Origin: Alligator mississippiensis
Lineage: Eukaryota; Chordata; Crocodylia; Alligatoridae
Length of the DNA: 64,000 nt
NCBI RefSeq assembly: GCF_030867095.1
Contig: NC_081835.1
Coordinates: 47,475,892-47,539,891 of the forward strand
Direction: 5' to 3'
Below are positions 46,491 through 57,948 of the stretch, in pieces (the stretch's first letter is position 1; every line of letters begins with the position of its first letter). A program made the translations under genes and the position numbers. The notes under the pieces are model-generated. The model saw nothing but the letters and a program-made list of their open reading frames with translations. It did no database searches and was not told the origin of the DNA.

Positions 46491-48824
46491 CTGTTCCTGT
46501 TACTCCTTCACAGAGGTTCCCTCCAGCTAAGCAGTGGTATTACTGCTAGTCCTGGGAGTATTAAGGCAAAGCCATCCCCAAAGGCATGAAATGCATGAAT
46601 CACACATGCTGTTCTCTTGACCTTGAAGCACATGGTCTCTGATTAGACTGTGTGCTAGGGTGAAGGTGTGCAGTGGTTGCAGTTGGGGGTTCCTGCTGCT
46701 TTATGGCATCTGTTGTCAGTGAAAGCCTTGGGACACAGTAGTGCATTATTGTCTGCCATGGAAAGGAATGCACACGTCTTTCCCCTGATGTCCTTTCTGC
46801 CATGCCATTCAGGTTATTGGTAAATGAGACATGTCCTGTCACAACCAGAACTGCCGGTGAACACAGCTGTAGTTTGCTAACATACATCAGAGTTTCTCAG
46901 CAGTGCCTTTCCACTGCTGTAGGAGCCTCAAGCACTTCATCCCAGGTCTCCTAAACCAGCTAGACCTCAAATTGGCTTTTGCCCCACCATCCCCACCTCC
47001 TCACCAGCTCTCAGAAAAAGCCATGAGCCGCAGATGAGGCCTAAACATCACCAGCTCCAGGTTCTGAAAGACCAAAGAGGGTGGCCAGCTCAAAGCTAAG
47101 GACTCTTCTTCTGACACCAGCCCCCCTGTTTCTAGGGCCAGCTGTGGATTACCTGCTCAAACACTGGAATTAACTGCACTGAAGTGCTACCCCAAGGTAA
47201 GGGCAAGGGCGAAAGGGGTGGCACGCTAGCTGCCACCCAGTGCAGAGCTCAGCTGTGTGACATCAGGCAGGGGAAGTAGATAAGAGATCAGAGGAGATGG
47301 TTGTAGGGTTGGTAGCCAAGCCACCCCCAAGCAAGTGGGGACACTTGCCTTCTGACTGCAAGTCTCCTTGATGTTATCCTTGGAAGCTACAAACTGAGAT
47401 GAACATCCTGCCCCTCTGGGGAAAACACAGGGGCTGTGCCTAGCTTGGAGCCAGTCCTCACTCAGGCAAAGTTCCCCTCCATCCTTCCACCTGGGCCTCA
47501 GCCAGGACTGCAGGATTTGGCCTCCGGCTTGCAAAAGAACTCAGGGAAGGTCCCCGTGTCCACAACCCTCCCAGCTCTGCTAAGCCTGTCTGTTCCAGGG
47601 ATAAACCCTGGCCCAGTCCACTACATGGCTGGGATGCTGCACTAGCTGCTACCCATTCCTCCCCCCGCCCCAGGTTTCAAACTGTGTTGGGGGGGAAATC
47701 AATCCATAGTAAACAAACACGAAACAAGCCAAGGAGTGTGTGCCTTTTCAGTAGGCCTTGAATAAATATCCAGATATTCTCCCCTGACATCATCTCCACA
47801 AATTACCCGCCAGAGAAGCTGTCGTGGGGAAATGTCAAGTGTCTGATATAATTCCTTGATTTGGAGCCAAAGTCACAGACTTGTTTTGAACAGCAGCAGC
47901 TCAGGGGCAGCTATGATATCCCAGTGTCCCCTCCTCAGGAGGAAAGTAGCAGCCCCTGGCACTGTGGGCTGGGTTCCCTCCTGTTCTGCTCAGCAATGCA
48001 GAAAGGCAGTTTGCGTCTTCCCTATACAGCTTCTGCAACCCCCACCAGCAGTCAGCAGCCAATGGCCAATATGCCAGATGTGGGCATCCTCTCTGGCCTC
48101 TGTCCTTCCACAGTCCTTGTGCTACATCTCTTGTAAGGGCAGCCCAGGCCTGGGGTCTCCCCCTGCCCTTTGGCTCCTTTGCACCGGCCTTACCGATGCA
48201 AAGAAGCTGCTGCAACAAGAAATGAGCCTGGTAAACCCAGCACAGAAGAGATTTGCTTCATGCAGTAAGTTCCATTTGTTGTTCAGTCCCAGCCTACGAA
48301 TCTCTTTAGCGATTGCCCCCTCCCTGGCTCTCCCACACTTGCTCTAAAGTCACTGCTGCCAGCTCACTTCCCCCTGCTAGGGCAGCATCCACTTCCCTGA
48401 GCCAGAATCAGGCTCCCCCTTAGTTGGTTTCTATCTCAAGGACATATTCTCTCCTGACCGCCCAGCAACCTGGTCTCAACAGGAAGGTGCTCTCAGTCCT
48501 GCCTGGCCTGTGACCTGGTGACTAGGTTGCTCTGCTATGGTGACAAAAGTCAGGACTTGAATCCCATCAGGGAAAGGTGAGCCTAGAATCTAGATCCACC
48601 AGGTCTCCCTAATCCTGAACAGGTGCTCCAACTGATGTGCAAAAGGTGGGACAGACATGCAACATCAAATACCATCGTTTTCATCTGACTACAGTTTCAG
48701 GGGGTTATACTACCCTTTTGTGTGCCCCCAGGGGAACTGAACTACAGCAGAGTAAATGGACTTAGATGCTTCAGGACATCATGGAATCATTTCCAAACAT
48801 ATGCAGTAGGGACAAATGTAATCG
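46491..48824. other. No recognised gene
   Basis: A 163-codon plus frame (47856-48347) has no domain and no supporting splice signals; probably chance. Confidence 0.35.
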
Positions 48825-48832
48825 CTTGGGGC

Positions 48833-49160
48833 TGGGGTGTCAAAGAGCCCTATCACCTGGCCTGCGGCACTGCCTGTGGGTCTCACATTGGACCAGCACA
48901 CTGCGTGTGATGTACTCCAGTCCTGTGTGCTGCACACAGCTGGTCTGGTACACACTGCACACACCACATGGGTTTGGGGCCAGTGCATGGCATTCAGCAT
49001 GTGGAGCTGGTCCGGGCACACACTGCATACAGTGCCCACACCAGCCTGGCCCTATGAGCAGGGTCTGGTGTGCAGGCTGGTTTGGGGCCCAATCCAGCCC
49101 AGGGACCAGCCCTGAGCCATTTCCTTGGTCCACAGCACCAAATGAGTTTGATACCCCTAA
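48833..49160. mobile_element. hAT MITE, 328 bp
   Basis: Left end TGGGGTGTCAAAGAGCC; right end inverted TTAGGGGTATCAAACTCATT. Flanks CTTGGGGC (48825-48832) and CTTAGGGC (49161-49168), 7 of 8 identical. GC-rich interior with repeated CACACTGC-like motifs. The overlapping frames here are artefacts. Confidence 0.8.
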
Positions 49161-49168
49161 CTTAGGGC

Positions 49169-51613
49169 AAAACTGTAACTATGAACATACAGTGGAGGCC
49201 ATGATGGAGGTCAAACAGAATGTAGCGGGGGAGCTTAGATGGCTAGGAACTGTGTAAGTGACACCTCTGTGCTCAGCAGTGAAACAGGATTCTGCCCTGG
49301 TGCAGAGTGCAGCTGCTGCTGCTCATTCAGCAGTGCATCCATCAAGGGGCACGTTATAGAAGTGTTCCAGTGTCTCTGCTAGCCACAGTTCACTTGTACT
49401 TCTGCCTGCAAGACTGAATTTTACCCTTAATAGAGATGAGCAATAAGTCTGATGGAACAGTCTTTCCTTTGGAAAATGCCGTTTTGTCTAAACTGCAAAT
49501 TTGATGAGTGTCCGTTTCGACAGCATTTGGCAAGTATCATTTCAACTTGTTTCCTTTTGCTAATGTTGGTGCCTTTCAAACCAAATTTGTTTTGATTAAT
49601 TTCACTTTGAGGTTTACATTCCCTGGAAATGAGTGCAGCCTTGGCTATATTTGATAAATGATGTTTTGAAAGCACCAGAATGAAACAATTCAAGTTGAGA
49701 TATTTTGAGGATCTCTCACAGGAAAGGTCAGTTCTGAGTTCTGTAGCAGAATGGAAATGGAATTTCTGCTTTGAAGGAAACCATTTTCTGATCAGCTGTA
49801 CCTGTCATGGGCCTCTACATTAGGTTTCCTGCCTGCTACTGAAAGACAGTTGTCACAGGAAGATTTACTCAAAGCCTAGTCATATCAGCTTTGCTAGGGA
49901 GAATCCGCCTCTCAGCCATTTCAGCTCCAACAGTAATAAGATCACTGGCATAGATGCTCCTCAGCTTTAACCCACTGGGTCTTTCAAACAGGCTTTTCCA
50001 ACACAGTTGAGACCATAATAGCTACAAGTTTTATTGCCTGGAAAGTTCATCCAACCAACGCTATCTACAGCAGCCCACTCACTCCCCTCAGTCTGGGCAT
50101 GGTTATCATAGATTTCATAGACATCTCAGTTAACATCTGAGCTATTAAAATCCCCCGGGGATCAGAGTTCTGGCTTTGCTTACAGGCTGAAAAAAATTCC
50201 TGGTATATTTTCTGTAACGCTCATGGATGCTAAAAGCATGGCCCAAATCATGGGACTGCCTATACCTTCCTCTCCTTCCCTTCATACCAGACCTACAGTA
50301 TGTCTTATCTGGGGCACAAATAGTTGGCTGAAACTCCCCATTCTCCAAACCATGTCAGACTTCCAAACCTCACTTAGATGGTGTGAAAATCCTCTCTGTT
50401 CAGAAGCCCCAACTGTCTGAGCACTTCCTGTCTTGGGTGCATGGGAGAACAGAACTTGTACTGCATGCCCTTACAGTCACTGAATCAGCTGTCCCAGTAT
50501 GGACTTGTAGATTAAAGCTGTAATGAATTGTTATGATACCCAGAGTTTGAATTGACAGCCCATGTTGATAGCAAAGGTAAAAATAGCTTCTGGAGCAAAA
50601 TAGGCAGAGTACTGTTTACACTGGCTGGAAAATACTATGCACTTGTTCTGCAGTATTGTTACCAGTTCCTGAGAAAGCTCCATTGGAAACAATATTACAG
50701 CTTCACAAGCAGATGTGTAAGGCAATTCTATTTTTGGTAACCATGGTGTGCCCAACTCATATCTGGTGGACAATAGTCCACTGTTTAGACTTTAGCTGGT
50801 GCATTTTTAAGCAGTGAATGTTTAAGCACATCCCCATTAGACCCACTCCATCATACTGGTAGAAAATAGCCAAGTAATTAAATACTCCCAGGTCATGGAC
50901 CACTTTAAAACAACTGGAGTTTTCTTAGTCTTAGTGTTAAAAAAAATGCCACACGTTCAATGCAATTTGCACCAGTCCCATTGCTGCACCTCTCAAGAGA
51001 ACAGCAGACTTGGGGCTAACCAGGATTCGCCACAGCTGCATTCACTTGGCTGCATCAGGGAATAGGAGAGGACACAAATACAAACTTAGCATTGTCTTGT
51101 AAGAACTAGGCTCCTGCCATATAGTTGACATCATCCCAGGATTCCTATCAACTTAATATATCCTTCAGTCATGCCATTTAACTAATTACCAGAAATTAAC
51201 TTGGATCAATAGTTTGGGAGTGCCTCTTTGCTCTTCTCTTTTCCTTTCCTCCACCCCAGGTTCTAGTGTTAGAAATAGGAATTCTCTTCAGTTCATTTTA
51301 CCAAACCAGAGGGAACTTGGCCTAGTAATCAAAACTTCACTATCTGAGAGAAAAGCCAATTCTGAAATTCAAACGCCCAAAGATATTCAGAATTGACTAA
51401 TTAACCATAATAAAATTATCCAAAAGTAGATGCACTTGATACTGAGTAGTAGCCATACCACAAGTCAATTGCTTTAATTTTCCAGAGATTGTAGGATAAG
51501 GCCCTTTTAAATAGTTGGGTTGAATTCTGAGCACTTTTTGTTCTGTTAGTGCCTTTCATCAGTCTTTCACAGACTTCACCAGCAAATCTTAGGTCCTCTT
51601 ATATCAGTGTTGC
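49169..51613. other. No recognised gene; diverged AT-rich repeat near 49440-49800
   Basis: Bases 49440-49800 (GGAAAATGCCGTTTTGTC ... GAAACCATTTTCTGATCAGC) look like a decayed DNA transposon, but termini were not found. At 50108, ATCATAGATTTCATAGACAT is identical to a CR1 tail and may be a 20-base scrap. Confidence 0.3.
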
Positions 51614-51664
51614 CCTTTTACAAATGAGAACACCAAGGCACAGGTTGTGGAAGTGAACTGGCCA
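51614..51664. repeat. MIR fragment
   Basis: CTTTTACAAATGAGAACACC and AAGGCACAGG match the well-known MIR segment (TTTTACAGATGAGGAAAC, GAGGCACAG) at about 80 percent by eye. Confidence 0.6.
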
Positions 51665-51969
51665 TCAGGAGATTAGCAGAAGTAAGGAGAAAGCTAACAA
51701 GAGGTCCAGTCTGTACTGCAGTTCCTAGAGCCCCCTGACTCTCAAGGAGTATTTGTTTCAAAGCTGCAGGTGGCATGTAGGAACTACACTAAAGGTCTTA
51801 ATTTCCTTATATTTATAAATGAATCTCATTTCCTTGCTAAGTGCCCACATTTAAAGGAACCATCTACATTAATGCATCTAGAAGCACAGACTTGTGCAAG
51901 AAATGTTACTTGAACCTAGTAAACTTATTCCTTAAGTAACTGGACCAGCACTGGGGTTATTTCTGGAGG

Positions 51970-52045
51970 GTCAGGGAGGGGCCAGTTCTCATTGGTCAGG
52001 AGTTGCAATAAATATTAGCTTACCTGTGCCTGCCTCCTAGGCAGT
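51970..52045 (+). promoter_or_regulatory. Candidate promoter with G-rich box, CCAAT box (ATTGG) and TATA-like element
   Basis: A G-rich stretch (GGGAGGGGCC, about 51976) is followed by ATTGG at 51991 and AATAAATATTAG at 52007. Spacing is typical of a CCAAT/TATA promoter with initiation near 52035-52045. It lies about 90 bases before a strong splice donor and upstream of the membrane-protein exon. This is inference from motif spacing only. Confidence 0.28.
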
Positions 52046-52132
52046 TTGAGTTGGTTGATAGCACAGAGGCTGCAATACTGTAGATGCCTAGGATTGCTGC
52101 GTGAGGGCTTGCTAAGCAGCCTTTTCCACCAG
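52040..52132 (+). other. Candidate untranslated first exon ending in a strong splice donor
   Basis: The segment ends in CCACCAG with the donor GTAAGAAAG at 52133, close to the vertebrate consensus. It follows the candidate promoter. A second strong donor, CTCCG then GTAAGTATC at 52641, could belong to an alternative leader exon. Neither segment has a useful long open frame, so both would be 5' UTR. Confidence 0.25.
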
Positions 52133-52716
52133 GTAAGAAAGAGACACACTCTGTCCTCTCTGATTGCTGCTTAGCTCCACCTGCTGCCTTTTCTCATCTC
52201 CCTTCCCCTGAGAGTCAAGGGTCTAGTTTAAATGCAGTAGCTGATCCCTTTTTCTCTAGCTGGAAAGGTCACTGATTCTAGAGGAGGATGGCTAATTCCT
52301 TGCTGTCACTCACTCCTATTTACCACTTAGAAGTGAGACAGGGGACTGAGAAAACTTAGGCTATATGCAGACAAACACATGCACTGCTTGGTTGTTGTGC
52401 AGCATTCTTGCAAGCACTACCTAAACAGAGTCTAGACTTTTTTAGCCCAATGCTGAGCAGAGCTGTCTTCTGTGCTAGCATGTTCACCTGTGCTGGTGGG
52501 GCATTTGCTTGGCATAGCTCTGGATTTTGTACAGCTGCTAAATGGAAGGCTGGGTGTGTGCATACAAGCAGTAGAGCCATAGCAGATACTAATGTTTTGC
52601 ATCCATGTGTTATAGGACAGGGGGAAGTCCTATAGCTCCGGTAAGTATCTCATTCATAGATTGAATTTTTTTCCAGGGCTGATATATCCATGCTCCCCCT
52701 TCTTTCCCCCTTCCCG

Positions 52717-52747
52717 CCCCCCCCCCCCCCCCCAAAAAAAAAAAAAA
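52717..52747. repeat. Homopolymer junction, 17 C followed by 14 A
   Basis: Uninterrupted C-run followed directly by an A-run, 75 bases after the GTAAGT donor-like site at 52641. The lengths are likely to be unreliable in assembly. Confidence 0.95.
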
Positions 52748-53310
52748 GCTGGGGGAGAGGATGCCTGGAAACCATAATGTAGGATGGAGACTCACATGAA
52801 TGCTGCAAACAAAAAGGGAGCACTGTGTTATTGAACAAGGTCCCAACCTGCTCTGGACAGGTCTCTAAATCTAGCAACAAATAGAGGAATTCAGCCAGGA
52901 GACTTTTCCTGCTGACCAGCTCTGCTCCCATCCCCACCCTTGACAATTCAGGCAAAACAGTGCTATGGAACATCATCAAGGCTGGAGCTGAAGAAATTAA
53001 TCCATGTTTCTTCACCCCCAAATCAAATGTGCTTTATCAAAAAGCAAGGCAGCCAGTGGGGGGAGTGAATCTGCACAGCTATCCAGTCTTGTGCTGCTCC
53101 ATGCTTGATTTGTATATTTGAGAACTTGCACTGATCCAAAAACTTCATTTTCCTCCTGCCATCAGCACTGGTGGAGCCAGGACACTGAGGGATACACAAC
53201 TATGGCTGGTAAGAGAGGCAGGTTCTAAGTGCAACTTGGGAAGCCTTGATCAGCATGACTAATCCCCTCTGTTGTCCAGAAGACACACGCTGGTGAACAG
53301 CAGATACATA

Positions 53311-53875
53311 TAGGCAATCCTTTCCGACACAGTTGGTTCCTGAAAACAGCGCCTTAAGTCAAAACGTTGTAACTTGGAACCGATTTCCCTCTTTCTCCCC
53401 CCCCCCCCCCCCCCCCCCCCCCTCCCCATTAGGAAACAGGGTATCAGGCCTTGGCTCAGGAACCAATCTGCATAAAAAATAACCCAGAATTTTGTACTCA
53501 ATCAATTATAGATGAGTAACATAGCTACATCAAGTATTTCTATTGTAAACAGCAGTGATATTGATTTGAGGAGAATTTGCTGGATGTTTTGAAGGGCTCT
53601 TGGTTGGACTTTTTGAAAGGTTCTTGACTGGAGTCTTCTCAAGAGTCTTGGCTGCAGGTTTTTCTGGAGTCTTGTCTGCTTTCTTAAAGAAAAGTGTCCA
53701 AGGAAGTTTGGACAGATGTTCTCCAGGGAGATGAGTGACGCAGTGAACTTGCTTGCTGGCATGGCTTGGCGTCAGATCAAGTGTTGTAAAGTCAAAACTG
53801 ATGTCAGAAAGTTGAAACAGGGTGTCAATTTAGAAACATTGTAAGTATGAAATGTTGCAAGCTGAGGACTGCCTG
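53311..53875. mobile_element. Tc1/mariner-type MITE, 565 bp, TA duplication
   Basis: Ends TAGGCAATCCTTTCCGAC and, inverted, CAGGCAGTCCTCAGCTTGC, each flanked by TA (53309-53310 and 53876-53877). The interior holds a 26-C run (53397-53422) and degenerate 24-25-bp tandem units (AGTCTTGG/GGTTCTTG, 53590-53690). The tandem units create a repetitive basic minus-strand frame (53502-53762). No transposase. Confidence 0.7.
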
Positions 53876-54453
53876 TACTTGCATCCCTTCCTGCAGCCCA
53901 GGTTCAGCTGCATGTGTAAGATCTGAACTGGGCTGTGGTAATGCTTTGTGTAGCTGCTGATGGCCTGAGTATCATTCAAGATATGAGTCCGTATCAGCCC
54001 TTTATCAGTTCACACAGCCAGGGTGCATGAACCTGCATTGTCAAAGTATCTGCTTGGACATGGGACTCCAACATATTGGGGGTGGCAGGAGTTTCTTGGG
54101 CTTAATAACAAAATGGAGCAGTTCTCCCCTCCCTTTGCTTGCTACAGAACAGGACAAGCATCCCTCTGCCAGGCAACAGACTCCCATACCTACAGGGGAA
54201 GGTGGGTGGGGGTAGATCTTGGGCAGTTGGCATGTCCATAAAAGCTTGTGGGCATTTACCAAAGCCTCTTATTGTTAACCGCTGAACAAGAGTGAAGTTC
54301 TGCCAATGGTCATGGTCCAAGCACAGACTTCCCCCTCACATGTTTTGTTTTTGCAGGATTTGGGGAGGGAATCTGAACCAGCTGCCAGCAGAGGTTATGG
54401 ACAGGCTGTAAAGTGGCCGATAAGGTGTTGAGACTAGCTGCACTGCTCCCCCT

Positions 54454-54813
54454 ATGAATCCTGACACAACCATGCAGACCCAACTGATTGGTCAGGATCA
54501 TCTGGATGCCCCTGGACTGTGTCAGGCTGGGACAGGCAGCCCAAAACCTGGAAGCATCAGCTACGTGCTCCTAATGCCGCTAGCGAGGTCAGGGTGCCAC
54601 CCTGCTTGTCCTGAGCAGGGACAGTCCTCTGTGGTGTCTGGCTCTTCCAAGCCCAGAAGGTGCCCCTGGAAGATATTTCTGATCGTCTTGGGTGCTGTGG
54701 TCATCACTACATTAATGATCCTGCTGCTGTTGTGGAATTACAAATGCATTGTCATTGACCGGTACTGTGAGGGGAACAATGAGGTGCTGCCCCCTCTGTT
54801 CAAAATCCTTTAG
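54454..54813 (+). CDS. Unrecognised single-pass membrane protein, candidate gene
   Basis: I do not recognise this gene. The open frame codes for 119 residues. Residues 1-65 are polar. KPRR (66-69) precedes a strong hydrophobic helix (about 74-95, IFLIVLGAVVITTLMILLLL), followed by a short Cys/Tyr-containing tail. The exon is bounded upstream by a strong splice acceptor (TTTTGTTTTTGCAG, AG at 54355-54356), and the frame has a stop between acceptor and ATG, as expected for a 5'-UTR-containing exon. The first ATG has a weak context (C at -3); the ATG at codon 7 (54472) is better. A possible donor (ACT, then GTGAGG at 54767) would join to an acceptor at 55437-55438. That would replace the last 15 codons with an acidic tail ending MDDDSDASRGKTMKN at 55488, giving a protein of 120 residues. 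The alternative is a chance open frame; length alone is not decisive. Confidence 0.35.
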   Translation: MNPDTTMQTQLIGQDHLDAPGLCQAGTGSPKPGSISYVLLMPLARSGCHPACPEQGQSSVVSGSSKPRRCPWKIFLIVLGAVVITTLMILLLLWNYKCIVIDRYCEGNNEVLPPLFKIL

Positions 54814-55438
54814 AGAAAGGGAGCATGAGACCAGGCTGGGACCCACTCCAAGGCCCCTCCTGAAGAGAAGACTGGTTTTCCTTGACTGCCCTATTGAACA
54901 TCTCCAGCAGGGACTCTGCACCAACAGGTTCTTACAGTGGTGATTCCTTAGCTGCTAAAGGATCATCTTGTCTTGACAAATGCTTGTTCTGGCAGGTTCC
55001 TGTTCTAGTTGCCATGTAACCCTTTCACCCCCCTGCTCGCTTTCCCTACCATTTGAGGAACATAGCATTGATGCCCCATCTGAACAGTAATGTAACACTG
55101 TAATTTGGACTAAACTTCCTGGTACCTCCATGTTGTGGTTCTGTCTGAATAAGAGTCTTCTGGCTTTGGGCAAATGCATGCCAGTCACAGGGGAGGGCAC
55201 CCCAGGAACACAGTCTGTCTAGGCCTTCGCTGCTTACTGCAGTTGAAGTTGCTTGAGAATATATCATAAGCCTGCAGTTTTTAAGTTACTGCAAACATCT
55301 GATACGCTCCTCACAAGCCCCTCAGTTTTCCAAATAGGCTGATTTTCCCCCCCCCCCCGCCTTTGTCAATGGCTCCAGTGTAGTGGGTATAAAATGTAAT
55401 TGGGCTGATTCAGCCGCCTCTTGCCCCTTCTTTCACAG

Positions 55439-55488
55439 ATATGGATGATGACAGTGATGCTAGCAGGGGCAAGACCATGAAGAACTGA
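55439..55488 (+). CDS. Candidate terminal coding exon of the unrecognised membrane-protein gene
   Basis: A good acceptor (CTTGCCCCTTCTTTCACAG) is followed by AT, then an open stretch coding MDDDSDASRGKTMKN and a TGA. Its phase fits the GTGAGG donor at 54767, the codon being split 1+2. The acidic, serine-containing tail would follow the membrane helix by about ten residues. This is inferred only; no transcript is available. Confidence 0.25.
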
Positions 55489-56186
55489 GTCCCATGTCTC
55501 TGAAAGTAGTTGTTTTGGTGATGGAAAGAATGACATACACCTGGCCTCCAGCCATCCCCGTGTAACTGGAGTGATGCCTACAGGGGTTGTTGGTGTTGTT
55601 ATCCACTGAGTTGGCTGTAGAGTTGAAAACCCACTAGATTCCAGGAATGGGAACATGATCCTCCTGGCACTGAGTCATTTTTCATAAGTGCATTCATGTT
55701 CTGGCTGGTACCGTTAGTTTGGAAATAGCCATGTTACAGGCATCCAGGCTGATCTTAGATGCTGCAGCTAGAAACAAAAGAGTGTAATATCAAGTGGTTC
55801 CTGTTATGTGCTTCAGGTAGCACAGCTGGGGAACCATGGTGCATGGCAGGGAAAAGGGGAGAAATCTGTTAAGGCTGAACTGAATCTTATTTTGTATTTT
55901 TTTTTTTTCCTGTATTTAAAAAAAATAGTTTGTTCGACATGCAGCATTTCCTTCAACCTAGCATTACTGGCTCTTGTTGTTCTTCAAAAGGCCCAAAACA
56001 AAAAGAATCCATAGCTATTACTAAATTCTCTGAACTGCCAAAAGAAGAGCCCCATCCTCCCCTTCTACTGTGCATCTGTGACCAGGATAACTGTTCAGGA
56101 TGCAAGACCATGGTCATTCCACATGATGGGACTGAACCTGGGAGTTCTGGTCCTCCACAACATTGCCTCCTCCCTAGTGCCTAAGT

Positions 56187-56620
56187 CAGGGGTGGGCAAA
56201 GTCTGGCCCAGAGGCTGGATCAGGCCCATGGTAGACTCCATTTCCCAGCAGCCCCCACCTGTATCACTGTGGCCAGTTTCCATGGAGTTCCCAGCAGTGC
56301 TGGGGGCTGTGACAGCAGGGGCCAGGATTTCCATGGAGACTGGCCCCCAGCAGCACTGGCAGGACGTGTTGCTGGGTGGGGAGCTGCTCTGAGACCAGGC
56401 AGGGGTCTTGCAGCAGTGACAGCATGGTCCAGAGCCAGAGCAGAACAGCAATCTGCTGCCTGCATGCCCCAGGCAAGGGTTCACAGGCAGTGGATCACAG
56501 CTCTGCCCTGGCTCCTGACCACACTGTCACCACTGCAAGATCCCAGCACCAGAGCAGCTCCCTGCTCAGCCACATGGGGCTGGACAGCTCCCTACCCTCA
56601 CCCTTGGGCTATAAACTGCT
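56187..56620. mobile_element. GC-rich hAT-like element, right end unresolved
   Basis: Left end CAGGGGTGGGCAAAGTCTGG. The body aligns with 57554-57940 (GACTCCATTTCCCAGCAGCC, GCAGCACTGGCAGG, GGGGAGCTGCTC). The flanking octamer GCCTAAGT is not found again, so the right boundary is a guess. Overlapping frames on both strands are artefacts. Confidence 0.6.
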
Positions 56621-57553
56621 GTGGGGCCAGGGAGGTGCTCTGTGTCCTTCCACTGCTTATGGCCCCACTTCATATAGACAATTAAACATTCACTTGCCCG
56701 GGGGCCGGAAGGCCTCCCATCTCCTAGGGCAATGACCCTCCTTGGCAGGCCTGAAAGTTGATCTCACTCCTGTGGGACCCTCTGTATCAATGAATATTTA
56801 AATATTTTTTACAAAATGAAACAGCTGCAACAGGAGAGGTGAGGCAACCCATTTCAGAGCAGCCTCTGGCCAACAGATTAGGGTACTGCTCTGACTGATG
56901 AAAAACCCAAAACTTTCCTTGGACTTGGGCAAAGTAACTCTACAGTTCTTTAAAGTGTGCCCTGGGTCTGATACAGACCTGCATTGGCTTAGCACTCATC
57001 TGCATTTGGAGGTATTTATGAATTCTCTGTTGAAGAACTGAGTACAAGTATTGCCTTTTGTTTCTCCACTCCATGAAATGGCCTTGCATAAACACAAGGG
57101 AGTAAGACCAATGTCCACACTACAGGCAATAATGTCAAGAAACAACCTGTTGTATCTTTTAGGCATGCCCAGGCCTACACCTAGACTAGGAGGAAAGACT
57201 CCATATACAAGTCAGGCTCAGATGCCCTCTGAGGGATAAGGCCTCCCATTTCAAGGAAGCCTTTGGTGCTCCTGAATCCCTGATTGTCTCCGGGAGTTAT
57301 GTACAGCAATGGGCAGAGATGCACTGGAATGGTTGACGCAGTGACGTGAGGATTCCTCCTCGCTTGTAGTTTTTTGGAAAGAGTCCTCAACTCTCAATTA
57401 AAAGCTACATCCCAGTTCAACCAGGGTTCTCACTGACCTGTATAACTCGTTGCATGTGCCGTGGCAGCAGAGTTAATTGCCTCCTGAATCAACAGGCAGG
57501 CCAATGTACACTCATGTGGTGCCTCTCTCTGCCTTCCTCTGGTCCCCCTAGCA

Positions 57554-57940
57554 CAGGAACGGGCAAAGTCCAGCTTGCAGACCAGATCTAGCCCATGGCT
57601 GACTCCATTTCCCAACAGCCCCTGCCCGTGATGCTGCAGCTGGTTTCCACGGAGAACCCAGGAGCGGGGGGGGGGCTGTGACTATGGAAACCTGGCTCTC
57701 CACTAAGACCGGCCCAAGCAGCACTGGCAGGGTACGTGGCTGGGCAGGGAGCTGCTCCAGGGCCAGGGCTGGGATTTTGTGGTGGCGACAGCGTGTTCCG
57801 GAGGGGAGACAGCCAAGATCTGCTGCCTGCACAGCCCTGAGCCTGGGGTCTCCATGGAAACTGGCTGCAGTGGCATGGGCAGGGGACGCTGGGAAATGGA
57901 GTCTGGCTGCTGGCCAGACCTGCCATTTTGGCCAGATCTG
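57554..57940. mobile_element. GC-rich hAT-like element, 387 bp
   Basis: Same family as 56187, starting CAGGAACGGGCAAAGTCCAG. Flanks CCCTAGCA (57546-57553) and CTCTAGCA (57941-57948), 7 of 8 identical. Right end, inverted, CAGATCTGGCC. Confidence 0.7.
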
Positions 57941-57948
57941 CTCTAGCA

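Noticed and set aside
47856..48347. 163-codon plus-strand open frame
   Set aside because: No recognisable domain or signal, alternative frames equally open on both strands, typical of GC-rich non-coding DNA.
48766..49257. 163-codon plus-strand open frame rich in His, Cys and Trp
   Set aside because: Lies almost entirely within the hAT MITE at 48833-49160; the repeated CACACTGC text explains it.
50108..50127. CR1 insertion at ATCATAGATTTCATAGACAT
   Set aside because: Only about 20 bases match the CR1 tail and the expected GGGCTGGAAGGGACC does not follow; it may be chance or a minimal scrap.
53502..53762. Basic, Leu/Gln-rich 86-codon minus-strand frame
   Set aside because: Produced by degenerate tandem units inside the Tc1/mariner-type MITE.
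56095..56685. Several open frames of 100-138 codons on both strands
   Set aside because: All lie in the GC-rich hAT-like element at 56187.
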